Source: Bacillota bacterium (lineage in GTDB: Bacteria > Bacillota > Clostridia > Saccharofermentanales > Fastidiosipilaceae). From it: a DNA stretch of 64,000 nucleotides. The DNA lies in NCBI GenBank assembly GCA_023388435.1, contig JAEWGG010000013.1:84425-148424 (forward strand), given 5' to 3'. A program made the position numbers and the translations under genes. The notes below the pieces were generated by a model. The model did no database searches and had not been told where the DNA came from. It saw only the letters and a list, made by a program, of their open reading frames with translations. This document shows, piece by piece, positions 27,729-34,857 of the stretch; positions within the stretch are counted from its first letter, which is position 1, and each line of letters begins with the position of its first letter.

Positions 27729-28423
27729 GAATCGTCATTGTCGGGGGAGGCATGGCCGCCTCGAATGTTGTCGGTTTGCTCCTACAGGACCCGACCCGGA
27801 ACTGGAGCCTGACCATGATCGAGAAGGAGGCCCAGACCTGTCGTCTCCTTGCAAACCGCTATGACCAGGTCACCATCCTCTGTGGGGACGGCAGCCGCCG
27901 GGATGTCCTTGAGGCGGCCCGAACTGGCGAGGCGGATATTTTTCTTGCCATGACGGGCCGGGATGAGGATAACCTCGTCGCCTGTCAGCTCGCCCAGACC
28001 TACTTCGGAATTGAGCGGCCAATCTGCCGCGTCAACAATCCAGATAATCTGGAAGCCGTACACCGCCTGGGTATTCACACGACCTTTTCCAGCAGTCTGC
28101 TGCTGGCCAAGGTCCTCATGCAGGAGATCGACTTCCCTGGACTGACCGTGGTCTACGACATTCCTGGTAACAGCAAGTGCATCATTGAATTCCTCCTGGA
28201 TCCCGCTTCGGAAGTCACTGGTAAGCCTCTGGAACAGTGTCAGTTTCCCGCTGAGAGCCGCGTCGTCCTCGTCACCCACCCCGATGGACGGGTGGAGGAG
28301 GCCCACGGACGGACGGTGATGGAGGGCCGGGCCCGCGTCATGATGCTCTGTGACCGCAGGGACTTCCAGGCCATAGGCCGCAATCTGGCGCTGCTCTATT
28401 CGGAAGAGGGCGAGGAGGACTAG
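27725..28423 (+). CDS. Potassium channel regulatory subunit KtrA/TrkA-like
   Basis: 232 residues. RCK_N domain with IVIVGGGMAASNVVGLL, acidic MIEKE at strand 2, GDGSRRDVLEAARTGEADIF and AMTGRDEDNLVACQLA, followed by a C-terminal domain (EVTGKPLEQCQFPAESRVVL). This is the full-length gating subunit that binds nucleotides and controls the membrane subunit next door. GTG start inside a 4-base overlap with the preceding gene; the TrkH gene begins 2 bases after its stop. Confidence 0.9.
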   Translation: MRIVIVGGGMAASNVVGLLLQDPTRNWSLTMIEKEAQTCRLLANRYDQVTILCGDGSRRDVLEAARTGEADIFLAMTGRDEDNLVACQLAQTYFGIERPICRVNNPDNLEAVHRLGIHTTFSSSLLLAKVLMQEIDFPGLTVVYDIPGNSKCIIEFLLDPASEVTGKPLEQCQFPAESRVVLVTHPDGRVEEAHGRTVMEGRARVMMLCDRRDFQAIGRNLALLYSEEGEED

Positions 28424-28424
28424 C

Positions 28425-30086
28425 GTGAACGCGAAAGAGGAGCAGGACTTCCGAAACAAGTTGGCCGCCCTGCGCCAGCAGCAGCGGCGGGAGCACCATG
28501 AGGAGCGGAAGGCGGAAGCGGCACAGGATAGCTCCCATAGGAGACTGAGTCGTGCGGAGCGGGGTTCCGTAGAAGAGGCCTTCCGTGCGATAAAAGAAAA
28601 TAAGAATCCGCGGACTGCCCGGGCTGAGGATGTGCTAGAAGTCCTGGCTGAGGCTGAACGCGGGAGACCCGGAGCAGACGCTCGGGAGACGGAGCGGTCA
28701 AGGGCCCAGTCCCTGGCGCATAAGCTGTGGTGCCGACGTGGCTGGCTGGCAGAGCTGCGGCCCGTTGAATTGACCTGTCTGAGTTTTGTGCTGGTTATTC
28801 TCCTGGGGAGCCTCCTGCTCAGTCTGCCCATCGCCACGCGCAGCGGGCAGCCTGCCCCCTATCTGACGGCTCTGTATACGGCCACTTCTGCCACATCTGT
28901 GACGGGCCTGGTTGTTGAAGATACCATGCTTTTCTGGTCCACCTTCGGACATGTGGTCATTGCCCTGCTCATTCAAATCGGAGGCATTTCGCTGCTGACC
29001 ATCATCAGCGCTGTCAGCTTCGGCCTGCACCGGCGTCTGGCTCTGAGTACGCGGGTGGCCATACAGAACAGCACCGCTGCGGATTCTTTCGACAGCGCGT
29101 ACTCGCTGGTGGGAAAAATTCTGGCGGTTACAGGGACTATGGAGGGCCTGGCCGCCCTCCTGCTCACCTGGCGCTTCAGCCAGTATATGCCCTTTTTACA
29201 CGCCCTGAAGAAGGCCTGTTTCCAGGCGGTTTCGGCCTTCTGTAATGCGGGCTTCGATCTGATGGGGGACTACTCTGGACCCTATTCCAGTCTCAGCGCC
29301 TTCCAGCATGACCCCGTGGTGCTGCTGGTCACTGCCCTGCTCCTTATCAGCGGCGGTCTGGGCTTTGTGCTCTGGACGGACCCAGGACTTTGGAGACGGG
29401 GGCGGCGCATGAGCTTTCACAGTCGGCTGGTGCTCAGTGTGAGCGCCTTCCTGCTCGTGCTGGGCACCGTGTTCTTCTTCTTTGTGGAGCGACATGGAGA
29501 GATCGGAGGCATGCCTTTTGGGGAGCGCCTGCTCAACAGTTTTTTTCAGTCCGCCAGTCTGAGAACGGCGGGGTTTAACAGCGTGGACCAGGGGGCCTTA
29601 GAGGAGAGTTCGAAGATGCTGGGAGGCATCTGGATGATTATCGGTGCGGGCCCCGCATCCACTGGCGGGGGAATCAAGGTGACCACCCTGGCCCTGCTCC
29701 TGGCCGCCCTGCGTCAGGATCTGGTGGCTTCTTCGGCGGAGATTCACCTCCTGCGCCACCGGATCAGTCCCACACTGATTCGTCGCAGTTCCTCCATTTT
29801 TATGCTGGCCCTGACGATTGTCTGTCTGCTGACACTGATACTCAAGCTCAGCGATCCTGCGGGCAGTTCCCTCATCGACTGTTTCTATGAGGCCAGCTCG
29901 GCCTTCGGTACCGTTGGGCTTAGCGCCACGGGTTCGGCGCACTGGTCCGTGCTGGGGAAGTTGGCTCTGATTGTGACCATGTATATTGGCCGTGTGGGGC
30001 CGGTGGCCCTGGCCCTGTCCTTTATGACCCGGCACGAGGAGCAGAAATACACCATCTATCCCGAAGGGAAGACCTTTGTCGGCTAG
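28425..30086 (+). CDS. Potassium uptake membrane subunit KtrB/TrkH-like, with charged N-terminal extension
   Basis: 553 residues. Four pore loops with the conserved glycine are visible: SVTGL, CNAGFD, RTAGFN and GTVGLS. Residue pattern and size of the core (about 450) fit KtrB. The first roughly 110 residues are an added, highly charged hydrophilic region (many Glu, Arg, Lys, Gln) ending just before the first membrane helix. GTG start at 28425 with AGGAGGA upstream, so the extension is well supported. With the two upstream RCK proteins it forms a K+ uptake operon. Confidence 0.92.
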   Translation: MNAKEEQDFRNKLAALRQQQRREHHEERKAEAAQDSSHRRLSRAERGSVEEAFRAIKENKNPRTARAEDVLEVLAEAERGRPGADARETERSRAQSLAHKLWCRRGWLAELRPVELTCLSFVLVILLGSLLLSLPIATRSGQPAPYLTALYTATSATSVTGLVVEDTMLFWSTFGHVVIALLIQIGGISLLTIISAVSFGLHRRLALSTRVAIQNSTAADSFDSAYSLVGKILAVTGTMEGLAALLLTWRFSQYMPFLHALKKACFQAVSAFCNAGFDLMGDYSGPYSSLSAFQHDPVVLLVTALLLISGGLGFVLWTDPGLWRRGRRMSFHSRLVLSVSAFLLVLGTVFFFFVERHGEIGGMPFGERLLNSFFQSASLRTAGFNSVDQGALEESSKMLGGIWMIIGAGPASTGGGIKVTTLALLLAALRQDLVASSAEIHLLRHRISPTLIRRSSSIFMLALTIVCLLTLILKLSDPAGSSLIDCFYEASSAFGTVGLSATGSAHWSVLGKLALIVTMYIGRVGPVALALSFMTRHEEQKYTIYPEGKTFVG

Positions 30087-30113
30087 ATCTGCGGCTGTCT
30101 CCTGTATTCAGGA

Positions 30114-30144
30114 ACTGAGACGCCCCGTTTATGGGCATCTCAGT
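30114..30144 (+). terminator. Stem-loop after the potassium operon
   Basis: ACTGAGA.GCCC pairs with GGGC.TCTCAGT, 27 bases past the stop codon. There is no T tract, so it may be a weak terminator or an mRNA 3'-end stabiliser. Confidence 0.5.
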
Positions 30145-30287
30145 ATATGAATACGTAGCTTGGTATTTATCGATAATATAAGTTCGAAAAAATGGGCAAA
30201 AAACCGTATTTTTTTATTGCGAAATTTTACACCTCCATATTTGTTGTGTGCTACAGCAGCAGAAAACAAAATGAAAGGAGTAGACGC

Positions 30288-30350
30288 ATGAAGATTGTAT
30301 CCACTAAGCAGCCGCCGCAGCTCCCACAAGAACTTGAACTTAGCAAGTAA
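30288..30350 (+). CDS. Tiny peptide, 20 residues, strong ribosome binding site
   Basis: ATG at 30288 is preceded by AAAGGAG at an ideal distance. The predicted product is MKIVSTKQPPQLPQELELSK. Its TAA overlaps an ATG (30350) that would start a 10-residue peptide MNNGPCSGAW. The product resembles a leader peptide in size and charge, but no family is recognised. It may instead be an attenuation leader for the ABC genes downstream. The strong RBS is the main support. Confidence 0.35.
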   Translation: MKIVSTKQPPQLPQELELSK

Positions 30351-30390
30351 TGAACAATGGACCTTGCAGTGGAGCATGGTGATGCGGCGC

Positions 30391-30458
30391 GAAGCTTTGG
30401 TTTAAAGCTTCATAACGATCATGAGCAGGAACCTTTCGCTCCAATGGGGAGATCGTTA
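30391..30458 (+). ncRNA. Structured RNA segment upstream of the ABC pair
   Basis: A perfect 8-base hairpin GAAGCTTT/AAAGCTTC (30391-30411, loop GGTTT) is followed directly by an 8-base stem TAACGATC (30413-30420) paired with GATCGTTA (30451-30458), which encloses a smaller GAGC/GCTC pairing. Two adjacent perfect stems in 68 bases suggest a leader RNA or attenuator. No known riboswitch class was recognised. Confidence 0.4.
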
Positions 30459-30476
30459 AATGTAGTAGTCACATAG

Positions 30477-30635
30477 ATGAAGATCAGAATAGGAAAAGTC
30501 TTACCTGGGCGGGGAGTTTTCATTGATGATAAGCAGAATCGTTTATGCTACGACGGTCAGCTTGCTCCGATTTGTGAGCACTGTGACGAAAAGCTCGTCT
30601 GCTACAATAAGCGCTGTCCATACATAAGATTATAA
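30477..30635 (+). CDS. Cys-rich 52-residue peptide upstream of the exporter pair
   Basis: ATG directly abuts the TAG of the preceding frame; no clear Shine-Dalgarno is seen. The N-terminal half (MKIRIGKVLPGRGVFIDDKQ) is followed by a Cys cluster: LCYDG then ICEHCDEKLVCYNKRCP. The spacing Cx2Cx5Cx4C is close to the C-terminal cluster motif of SPASM domains in radical SAM peptide maturases, so this may be a leftover of such a gene, or a Cys-rich exported peptide. It ends 56 bases before the exporter start. Coding status uncertain. Confidence 0.4.
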   Translation: MKIRIGKVLPGRGVFIDDKQNRLCYDGQLAPICEHCDEKLVCYNKRCPYIRL

Positions 30636-30691
30636 AGCGATACAGGTTACTGTTGTTCAAAAAGGTGATAAACAATGAGGAGAGTTACGTT

Positions 30692-32398
30692 GTGAAGGAA
30701 TTTCTCAAAAGGTCCAGGCTGTTACTCTTACCCGCCTGCCTGATCATCGTCATTCATGCGTTCGTTTTAAACGTAAATGCCCTGCTGATCCCCCGCATCG
30801 TGGACTACATCAGCCAGAAGAATATGGGCCTCTTCCTGCGCTACATAGGCCTTATACTCCTGGCCTACCTCGGAGCGGAACTCCTGACCTACATCAAGAC
30901 CCGCTTCCAGATCCGTGCCTATCGCAGTCTGCATCAGCAGCTGCGTCAGAAGATTCTGGCTTGGATCAGCCGTCTGCGCCCCCAAAGCTACCAGGAGACG
31001 GGGGCCGCCGCCTATCTCTCCTATCTGAGCAATGACATGCGGAGTCTGGATGAGGGCTATTGGTCCGGCATCTACACCTGGGTGGAGGCCGTGGCGGGGC
31101 TCGTGATCGCTCTGACCATACTCCTTAGCTACAGTCCCTGGATCATGCTGACAGCCCTGACTTTCAGCGCCCTCATGCTCTACCTCCCCCGCTTCTACTT
31201 CCGCCGGGCTGCAGAATATGGCCTAGCTCTTAGCAAGGCCCAGGAGGACTTCGTTAAAGAAGAGCAGTCTCTCCTCGACGGCTACAGCATACTCCGCTTT
31301 TTCGGCCGCCTGGCCTACCTGCGCCAGCGCTCCTTCCAGGCCTCGGAGACCATGGAGCAGCGGGATTACGAGGGCCTGCGCTACCGTGTGCGCGGTGCCA
31401 CATTCAGTCGGACCCTGTACTGTATCTTCGATAGCTTGCTCACCCTCGTGGCTGGCTACATCGTCTGGCGACATCATCTCAGTGCCGGCGTTGTCATGTC
31501 GGTGTTCATACTTAATGCCCGCCTCGCCTCCAGTCTGGCGACCGTGGTTCAGATGCTGGCTAATCGCAGTCAGGCCAAGGCTGTCTTGAAAAAATTCTCG
31601 GACCTGGAGGCCCAGGCCCTGGAAGTCGGGGATGCGGAGGCGGGGGTCCCGCTGGACTTTTCCCAAGAGATCCGTTTCGAGGAGCTCTGCTTCGCCTACG
31701 GGGACAAGCGGGTCCTGGATGCCTGTTCGCTCTCTTTCCAGAAGGGGCATAAGTACGCCCTGCTCGGTCCCAGTGGCAGCGGTAAGACGACCCTGATTAA
31801 GCTCCTGCTCCGCCAGCTTCAGCCCCAGTCGGGACGTCTGCTTATTGATGGGCGGCCAATTGAGGATTACAGCCAGAGCTCCCTGTATCAGAATATTAGC
31901 TACATCGACCAGACGGTCTATCTCTTCGATGGCAGCATCCGCGAGAACCTCTGCCTGGGTGCGGACTATACGGATGCACAGTTGGAGGCGGCCCTTAGAC
32001 GGGCCCGACTCTGGGACTTCGTCTCAGCTCAGCCCGAGGGTCTGGACCTGGAGCTGGGCTATGCGGGGGCCAAGCTCTCCGGTGGTCAGCGCCAGCGCAT
32101 GGCCGTCGCCCGCTCCCTGGTCCACGGCAGCAGCATCCTCCTGATGGACGAGGGCAGCAGTGCCCTGGATCCAGAGACCGCAAGGGAGCTAGAAGCCGAC
32201 CTCTTAGCCGACCAGGACCTGACCCTCATCATGGTTACGCATCATCTGTCGCCTGAGACTAAGGCCCGCTTAGACGCCGTCTATGAGCTCTCCCCGCTTG
32301 CCACAGAAACCCAGAATGCTGAGGCTGATGTGACTGGGGGCGCCAGTCAGGTGGAGTCCCAAGAATCTGGACAGGAAGCGAAGGAGGTGGAGGCATGA
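30692..32398 (+). CDS. ABC exporter half-transporter, first of tandem pair
   Basis: 568 residues from GTG 30692, chosen because GAGGAGAG lies 7 bases upstream; an earlier TTG at 30653 lacks this. Six-helix membrane domain, then ATPase with Walker A GPSGSGKTT, signature LSGGQRQRMAVARSL, Walker B ILLMDEGSSALD and switch MVTHHL, all canonical. There is no C39 peptidase domain. It overlaps its partner by 4 bases (ATGA), so a heterodimer is likely. A polar Glu/Ser-rich tail of about 40 residues follows the ATPase. Substrate unknown; tiny ORFs just upstream suggest a peptide. Confidence 0.9.
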   Translation: MKEFLKRSRLLLLPACLIIVIHAFVLNVNALLIPRIVDYISQKNMGLFLRYIGLILLAYLGAELLTYIKTRFQIRAYRSLHQQLRQKILAWISRLRPQSYQETGAAAYLSYLSNDMRSLDEGYWSGIYTWVEAVAGLVIALTILLSYSPWIMLTALTFSALMLYLPRFYFRRAAEYGLALSKAQEDFVKEEQSLLDGYSILRFFGRLAYLRQRSFQASETMEQRDYEGLRYRVRGATFSRTLYCIFDSLLTLVAGYIVWRHHLSAGVVMSVFILNARLASSLATVVQMLANRSQAKAVLKKFSDLEAQALEVGDAEAGVPLDFSQEIRFEELCFAYGDKRVLDACSLSFQKGHKYALLGPSGSGKTTLIKLLLRQLQPQSGRLLIDGRPIEDYSQSSLYQNISYIDQTVYLFDGSIRENLCLGADYTDAQLEAALRRARLWDFVSAQPEGLDLELGYAGAKLSGGQRQRMAVARSLVHGSSILLMDEGSSALDPETARELEADLLADQDLTLIMVTHHLSPETKARLDAVYELSPLATETQNAEADVTGGASQVESQESGQEAKEVEA

Positions 32399-34044
32399 AA
32401 CGCTATATCTCAGGGGCCTGGCGCTACGTCCTACCCTTTGTGCTTGTGTCCTGCCTCTTTTACGCAGGCTTCAACACCCAGAATCTCATCACCCAGCAAA
32501 TAGTTGACTCCCTGGTTCAGCGGCGCCTGGATCGCCTTTTCCTGTTTATTGGCCTGGGTATCCTCGTGAGCCTCGTCCTCTACCTCGTCCTCGCCGCTAG
32601 TGCCCTGCTGAGGAAGAAAGTGCTCTGGAAGATTCGCCAGGATCTGCGGCGGGATATCGTGGAGAGCCTGGCCGGACTTAGCCCCCAGGAATTCGGCCTC
32701 AAGGGCTGCTCGGCTTATCTCTCCTACCTCAATAATGACATCGCCCAGCTCAGTAACAGTAGCCTTGATGCCTTTACAGATCTCGTACGTATCTTGCCGA
32801 CCCTGGTTTCCGCCCTGGCCCTTCTCTTTTACTACAACTGGGTCCTGGCACTTCTGGCCGTCCTGGGCTCCCTGCCCATCCTCTTCGGTCCCCAGCTCAG
32901 CGCCAAGCGCATGGCCCGGTACAGCCAAGCCGAGTCCAGTAGCCAAGAGCAGTTCACCAAGATGCTGCGCAGCCTGCTTGAGGGCTACAATCTTCTCCGT
33001 GTTTTCAATCGGCAGAAGTACTTCCAGCGCCAGGGAGCGGAGGCCAGCGCCTTGTTGGAGACCTCCATCTGGCAGAAAGAGAAGTTTAGCGCCCTCGTGG
33101 AGCTGGTCCTGGAGATCCTCTCGATGAGCTACCAGCTGGCCCTCTTCGCCTATGCGGGCTACCTCGCCATCCAGGGCCGAACCCCCGTCGGCCTAATCAT
33201 GGTGGTCGGCAATCTGTCTGGGGCCCTAAGCAATTCCATCGCAGAGTTGGTCCAGGTCCGCAATCGACTGATTCAGGGCCGACCCATCATCCAGAAGTTC
33301 CTGGATCTGGAGGCCCAGGCCAGCCAGCGGCGGACCAGCCAGACCCAGCTGCCAGCGGGAGAGACGGCCTCCCTGAGTTTCCAGCAGAGCCTCTGCTTTG
33401 AGAACGTGGCCTTTGCCTACGAGGGCAAGCCCGTGCTCCAGGGCCTGGATCTCTGCTTCGAGAAGGGGAAGAAGTATGCCCTGCTTGGCCCCAGCGGCAG
33501 TGGCAAGACTACGGCCCTGCGCCTTCTGCTGGGCTTCGCCCCCGACTACGAGGGCCAGATCAGGATCGACGGGCGGAGCCTGAAGGAGGGCAGTGGTACG
33601 GAGATCTATCGCCTGCTCTCCTACATCGACCAGGAATGCTACATCTTCGACAGCAGCCTGCGCGAGAACCTCTGCCTCGGGGCAGACTACAGCGAGGCGG
33701 CAATTCAAAAGGCCCTGGACGAGGCCGAACTCATGGACTATGTGGCCAGCCTGCCTGAGGGTCTGGACACGCCGATGGGTCACAAGGGGGACCAGATGTC
33801 CGGCGGTCAGCGCCAGCGCCTGGCCATCGCCCGCGCCTTGCTCCATGGGCGTGAGCTCCTGCTGATCGACGAGGGTACCTCGGCCCTGGATCCCAGTACG
33901 GCCCGGGCGATAGAAGAACGCCTCTTGAAGGATGAGCGTCTGACAGTGATTCTGATCAGCCATCATCTTACGGCGGAGAGCCGCCGGCTTCTGGATGGTA
34001 TTTACCAGTTCCAGAACGGCCGGGCCCAGGCCCAGGTAGTCTGA
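32395..34044 (+). CDS. ABC exporter half-transporter, second of tandem pair
   Basis: 549 residues: membrane domain plus ATPase with Walker A GPSGSGKTT, signature MSGGQRQRLAIARAL, Walker B LLLIDEGTSALD and switch ISHHL. Both this and the partner keep catalytic Glu, so both ATP sites should work, unlike the exporter at 12.4-16.1 kb. The two proteins are clearly similar to each other (LCLGADY; AYLSYLNND versus AYLSYLSND), which points to an old duplication. A terminator lies about 140 bases downstream. Confidence 0.9.
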   Translation: MKRYISGAWRYVLPFVLVSCLFYAGFNTQNLITQQIVDSLVQRRLDRLFLFIGLGILVSLVLYLVLAASALLRKKVLWKIRQDLRRDIVESLAGLSPQEFGLKGCSAYLSYLNNDIAQLSNSSLDAFTDLVRILPTLVSALALLFYYNWVLALLAVLGSLPILFGPQLSAKRMARYSQAESSSQEQFTKMLRSLLEGYNLLRVFNRQKYFQRQGAEASALLETSIWQKEKFSALVELVLEILSMSYQLALFAYAGYLAIQGRTPVGLIMVVGNLSGALSNSIAELVQVRNRLIQGRPIIQKFLDLEAQASQRRTSQTQLPAGETASLSFQQSLCFENVAFAYEGKPVLQGLDLCFEKGKKYALLGPSGSGKTTALRLLLGFAPDYEGQIRIDGRSLKEGSGTEIYRLLSYIDQECYIFDSSLRENLCLGADYSEAAIQKALDEAELMDYVASLPEGLDTPMGHKGDQMSGGQRQRLAIARALLHGRELLLIDEGTSALDPSTARAIEERLLKDERLTVILISHHLTAESRRLLDGIYQFQNGRAQAQVV

Positions 34045-34181
34045 GGCCAGGCTCGGCGGAGGGGGACGCTCGCGGCCGTTCGGCGCTATGGACCATAAAA
34101 AAAGCCTGCCTCCGCTTCGCCGACTGTGCGTAAGGCATTATGCGAAAAACACACGGAAATCGGCATTACAGGGTAGAAATG

Positions 34182-34213
34182 AGCGTACGGATCGAGGGAT
34201 TCGTACGCTTTTT
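34182..34213 (+). terminator. Rho-independent terminator after tandem ABC genes
   Basis: AGCGTACG pairs perfectly with CGTACGCT around a 12-base loop and runs into a TTTTT tract. It ends the ABC transcript. Confidence 0.85.
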
Positions 34214-34338
34214 CTATATATTCCCATACGACTTTATTACAGAAGATCCCCGCCGAAAATAGGGCTGCTGTTCAGATTGAAGACATTGGTGGAAATAGCC
34301 TGGGTGAGGAAGCCAGGAGTTCATTACAGAAGCAGTCT

Positions 34339-34758
34339 ATGTACATGCCGCGCGCTGCTCCACTTTTCTACAGCCTGCGTATTACCAACCATAATTTTAA
34401 AATCAAAGAAAAATTTTTGGCCAGCGTTGCTAAAGGTATGAAGTCAACGTTAGGCTCGTCAGTAACCGTCTCAGATCAGGCGAGTTTTAGTGCTTCGGTG
34501 GAAGCGGATTTTTTGACTTTTGTTAAAGCTAAGGTTCACGCCAGCTATGGAATAAGCTTCTTCCATACGGTGGACGCACACTATGAATTCCAGGGTCCCC
34601 CCGAGGAATCCACGTATAATTCCCGCTCGTATTATGTGGCTATCGTTAACGATGTCGGGTATTACAAGGTCTGGAAACAAAGAAGTGACAAAAAAATTGT
34701 CAAGTTCCGAGCCCCTAAAAGCTACGTGATCTATAGTGTGGATGCTTCTATCCATTAG
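34339..34758 (+). CDS. Beta-rich secreted-type protein, possibly 5'-truncated
   Basis: 139 residues from the first ATG (34339), but the frame is open back to 34182 without a usable start codon, and no good RBS is near the ATG. The upstream codons read like protein (AAVQIEDIGGNSLGEEARSS), so the gene may have lost its 5' end with its signal peptide. The body has alternating Ser/Val/Ala strands (SSVTVSDQASFSASVEADFL; FVKAKVHASYGISF) and a Tyr-rich end (SRSYYVAIVNDVGYYKVWKQ), a pattern seen in uncharacterised secreted Bacillota proteins. Function unknown. Its stop codon lies inside a hairpin. Confidence 0.5.
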   Translation: MYMPRAAPLFYSLRITNHNFKIKEKFLASVAKGMKSTLGSSVTVSDQASFSASVEADFLTFVKAKVHASYGISFFHTVDAHYEFQGPPEESTYNSRSYYVAIVNDVGYYKVWKQRSDKKIVKFRAPKSYVIYSVDASIH

Positions 34759-34774
34759 GTTTCGCCTAATGGAT
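34750..34774 (+). terminator. Hairpin over the stop codon
   Basis: ATCCATTAG pairs with CTAATGGAT; the stop codon TAG is in the left arm. Followed by AAAAGCATTT. It could help terminate or protect the 3' end. Confidence 0.5.
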
Positions 34775-34793
34775 AAAAGCATTTCCGTTCAGG

Positions 34794-34817
34794 CACGCAC
34801 TCAGGTGGGTGTTTTTT
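34794..34817 (+). terminator. Terminator after the beta-rich protein gene
   Basis: CACGCAC with GTGGGTG around TCAG, followed by six T. It ends the plus-strand unit before the convergent ClC gene. Confidence 0.65.
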
Positions 34818-34857
34818 GCCTTTCTAATCTATGAGGCAAGCGAGCCGCACAGCTTCC

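Larger units (their letters stand above)
30087..30691 (+). other. A+T-rich leader region with tiny ORFs upstream of ABC pair
   Basis: About 600 bases between the potassium operon and the ABC exporters, much richer in A and T than its surroundings. It holds a stem-loop right after the potassium operon (30114-30144), two or more tiny frames and an RNA-structure segment, all listed separately. One frame runs 30288-30635 broken by TAA-TGA at 30348-30353 and TAG at 30474-30476; the middle part (30357-30476) would give a 39-residue peptide starting MDLAVEHGD. This could be a decayed gene or a set of peptides. Confidence 0.5.

Noticed and set aside
30129..30377. 82-codon minus-strand frame in the A+T-rich leader
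   Set aside because: No ribosome binding site and no recognisable features; it crosses the potassium operon stem-loop.
30653..30691. TTG start for the first tandem ABC exporter
   Set aside because: No ribosome binding site precedes it, while GTG 30692 has GAGGAGAG at an ideal distance.
34088..34441. 117-codon plus-strand frame downstream of the ABC pair
   Set aside because: It runs through the terminator hairpin, has no protein-like features and is overlapped by the better frame ending at 34758.
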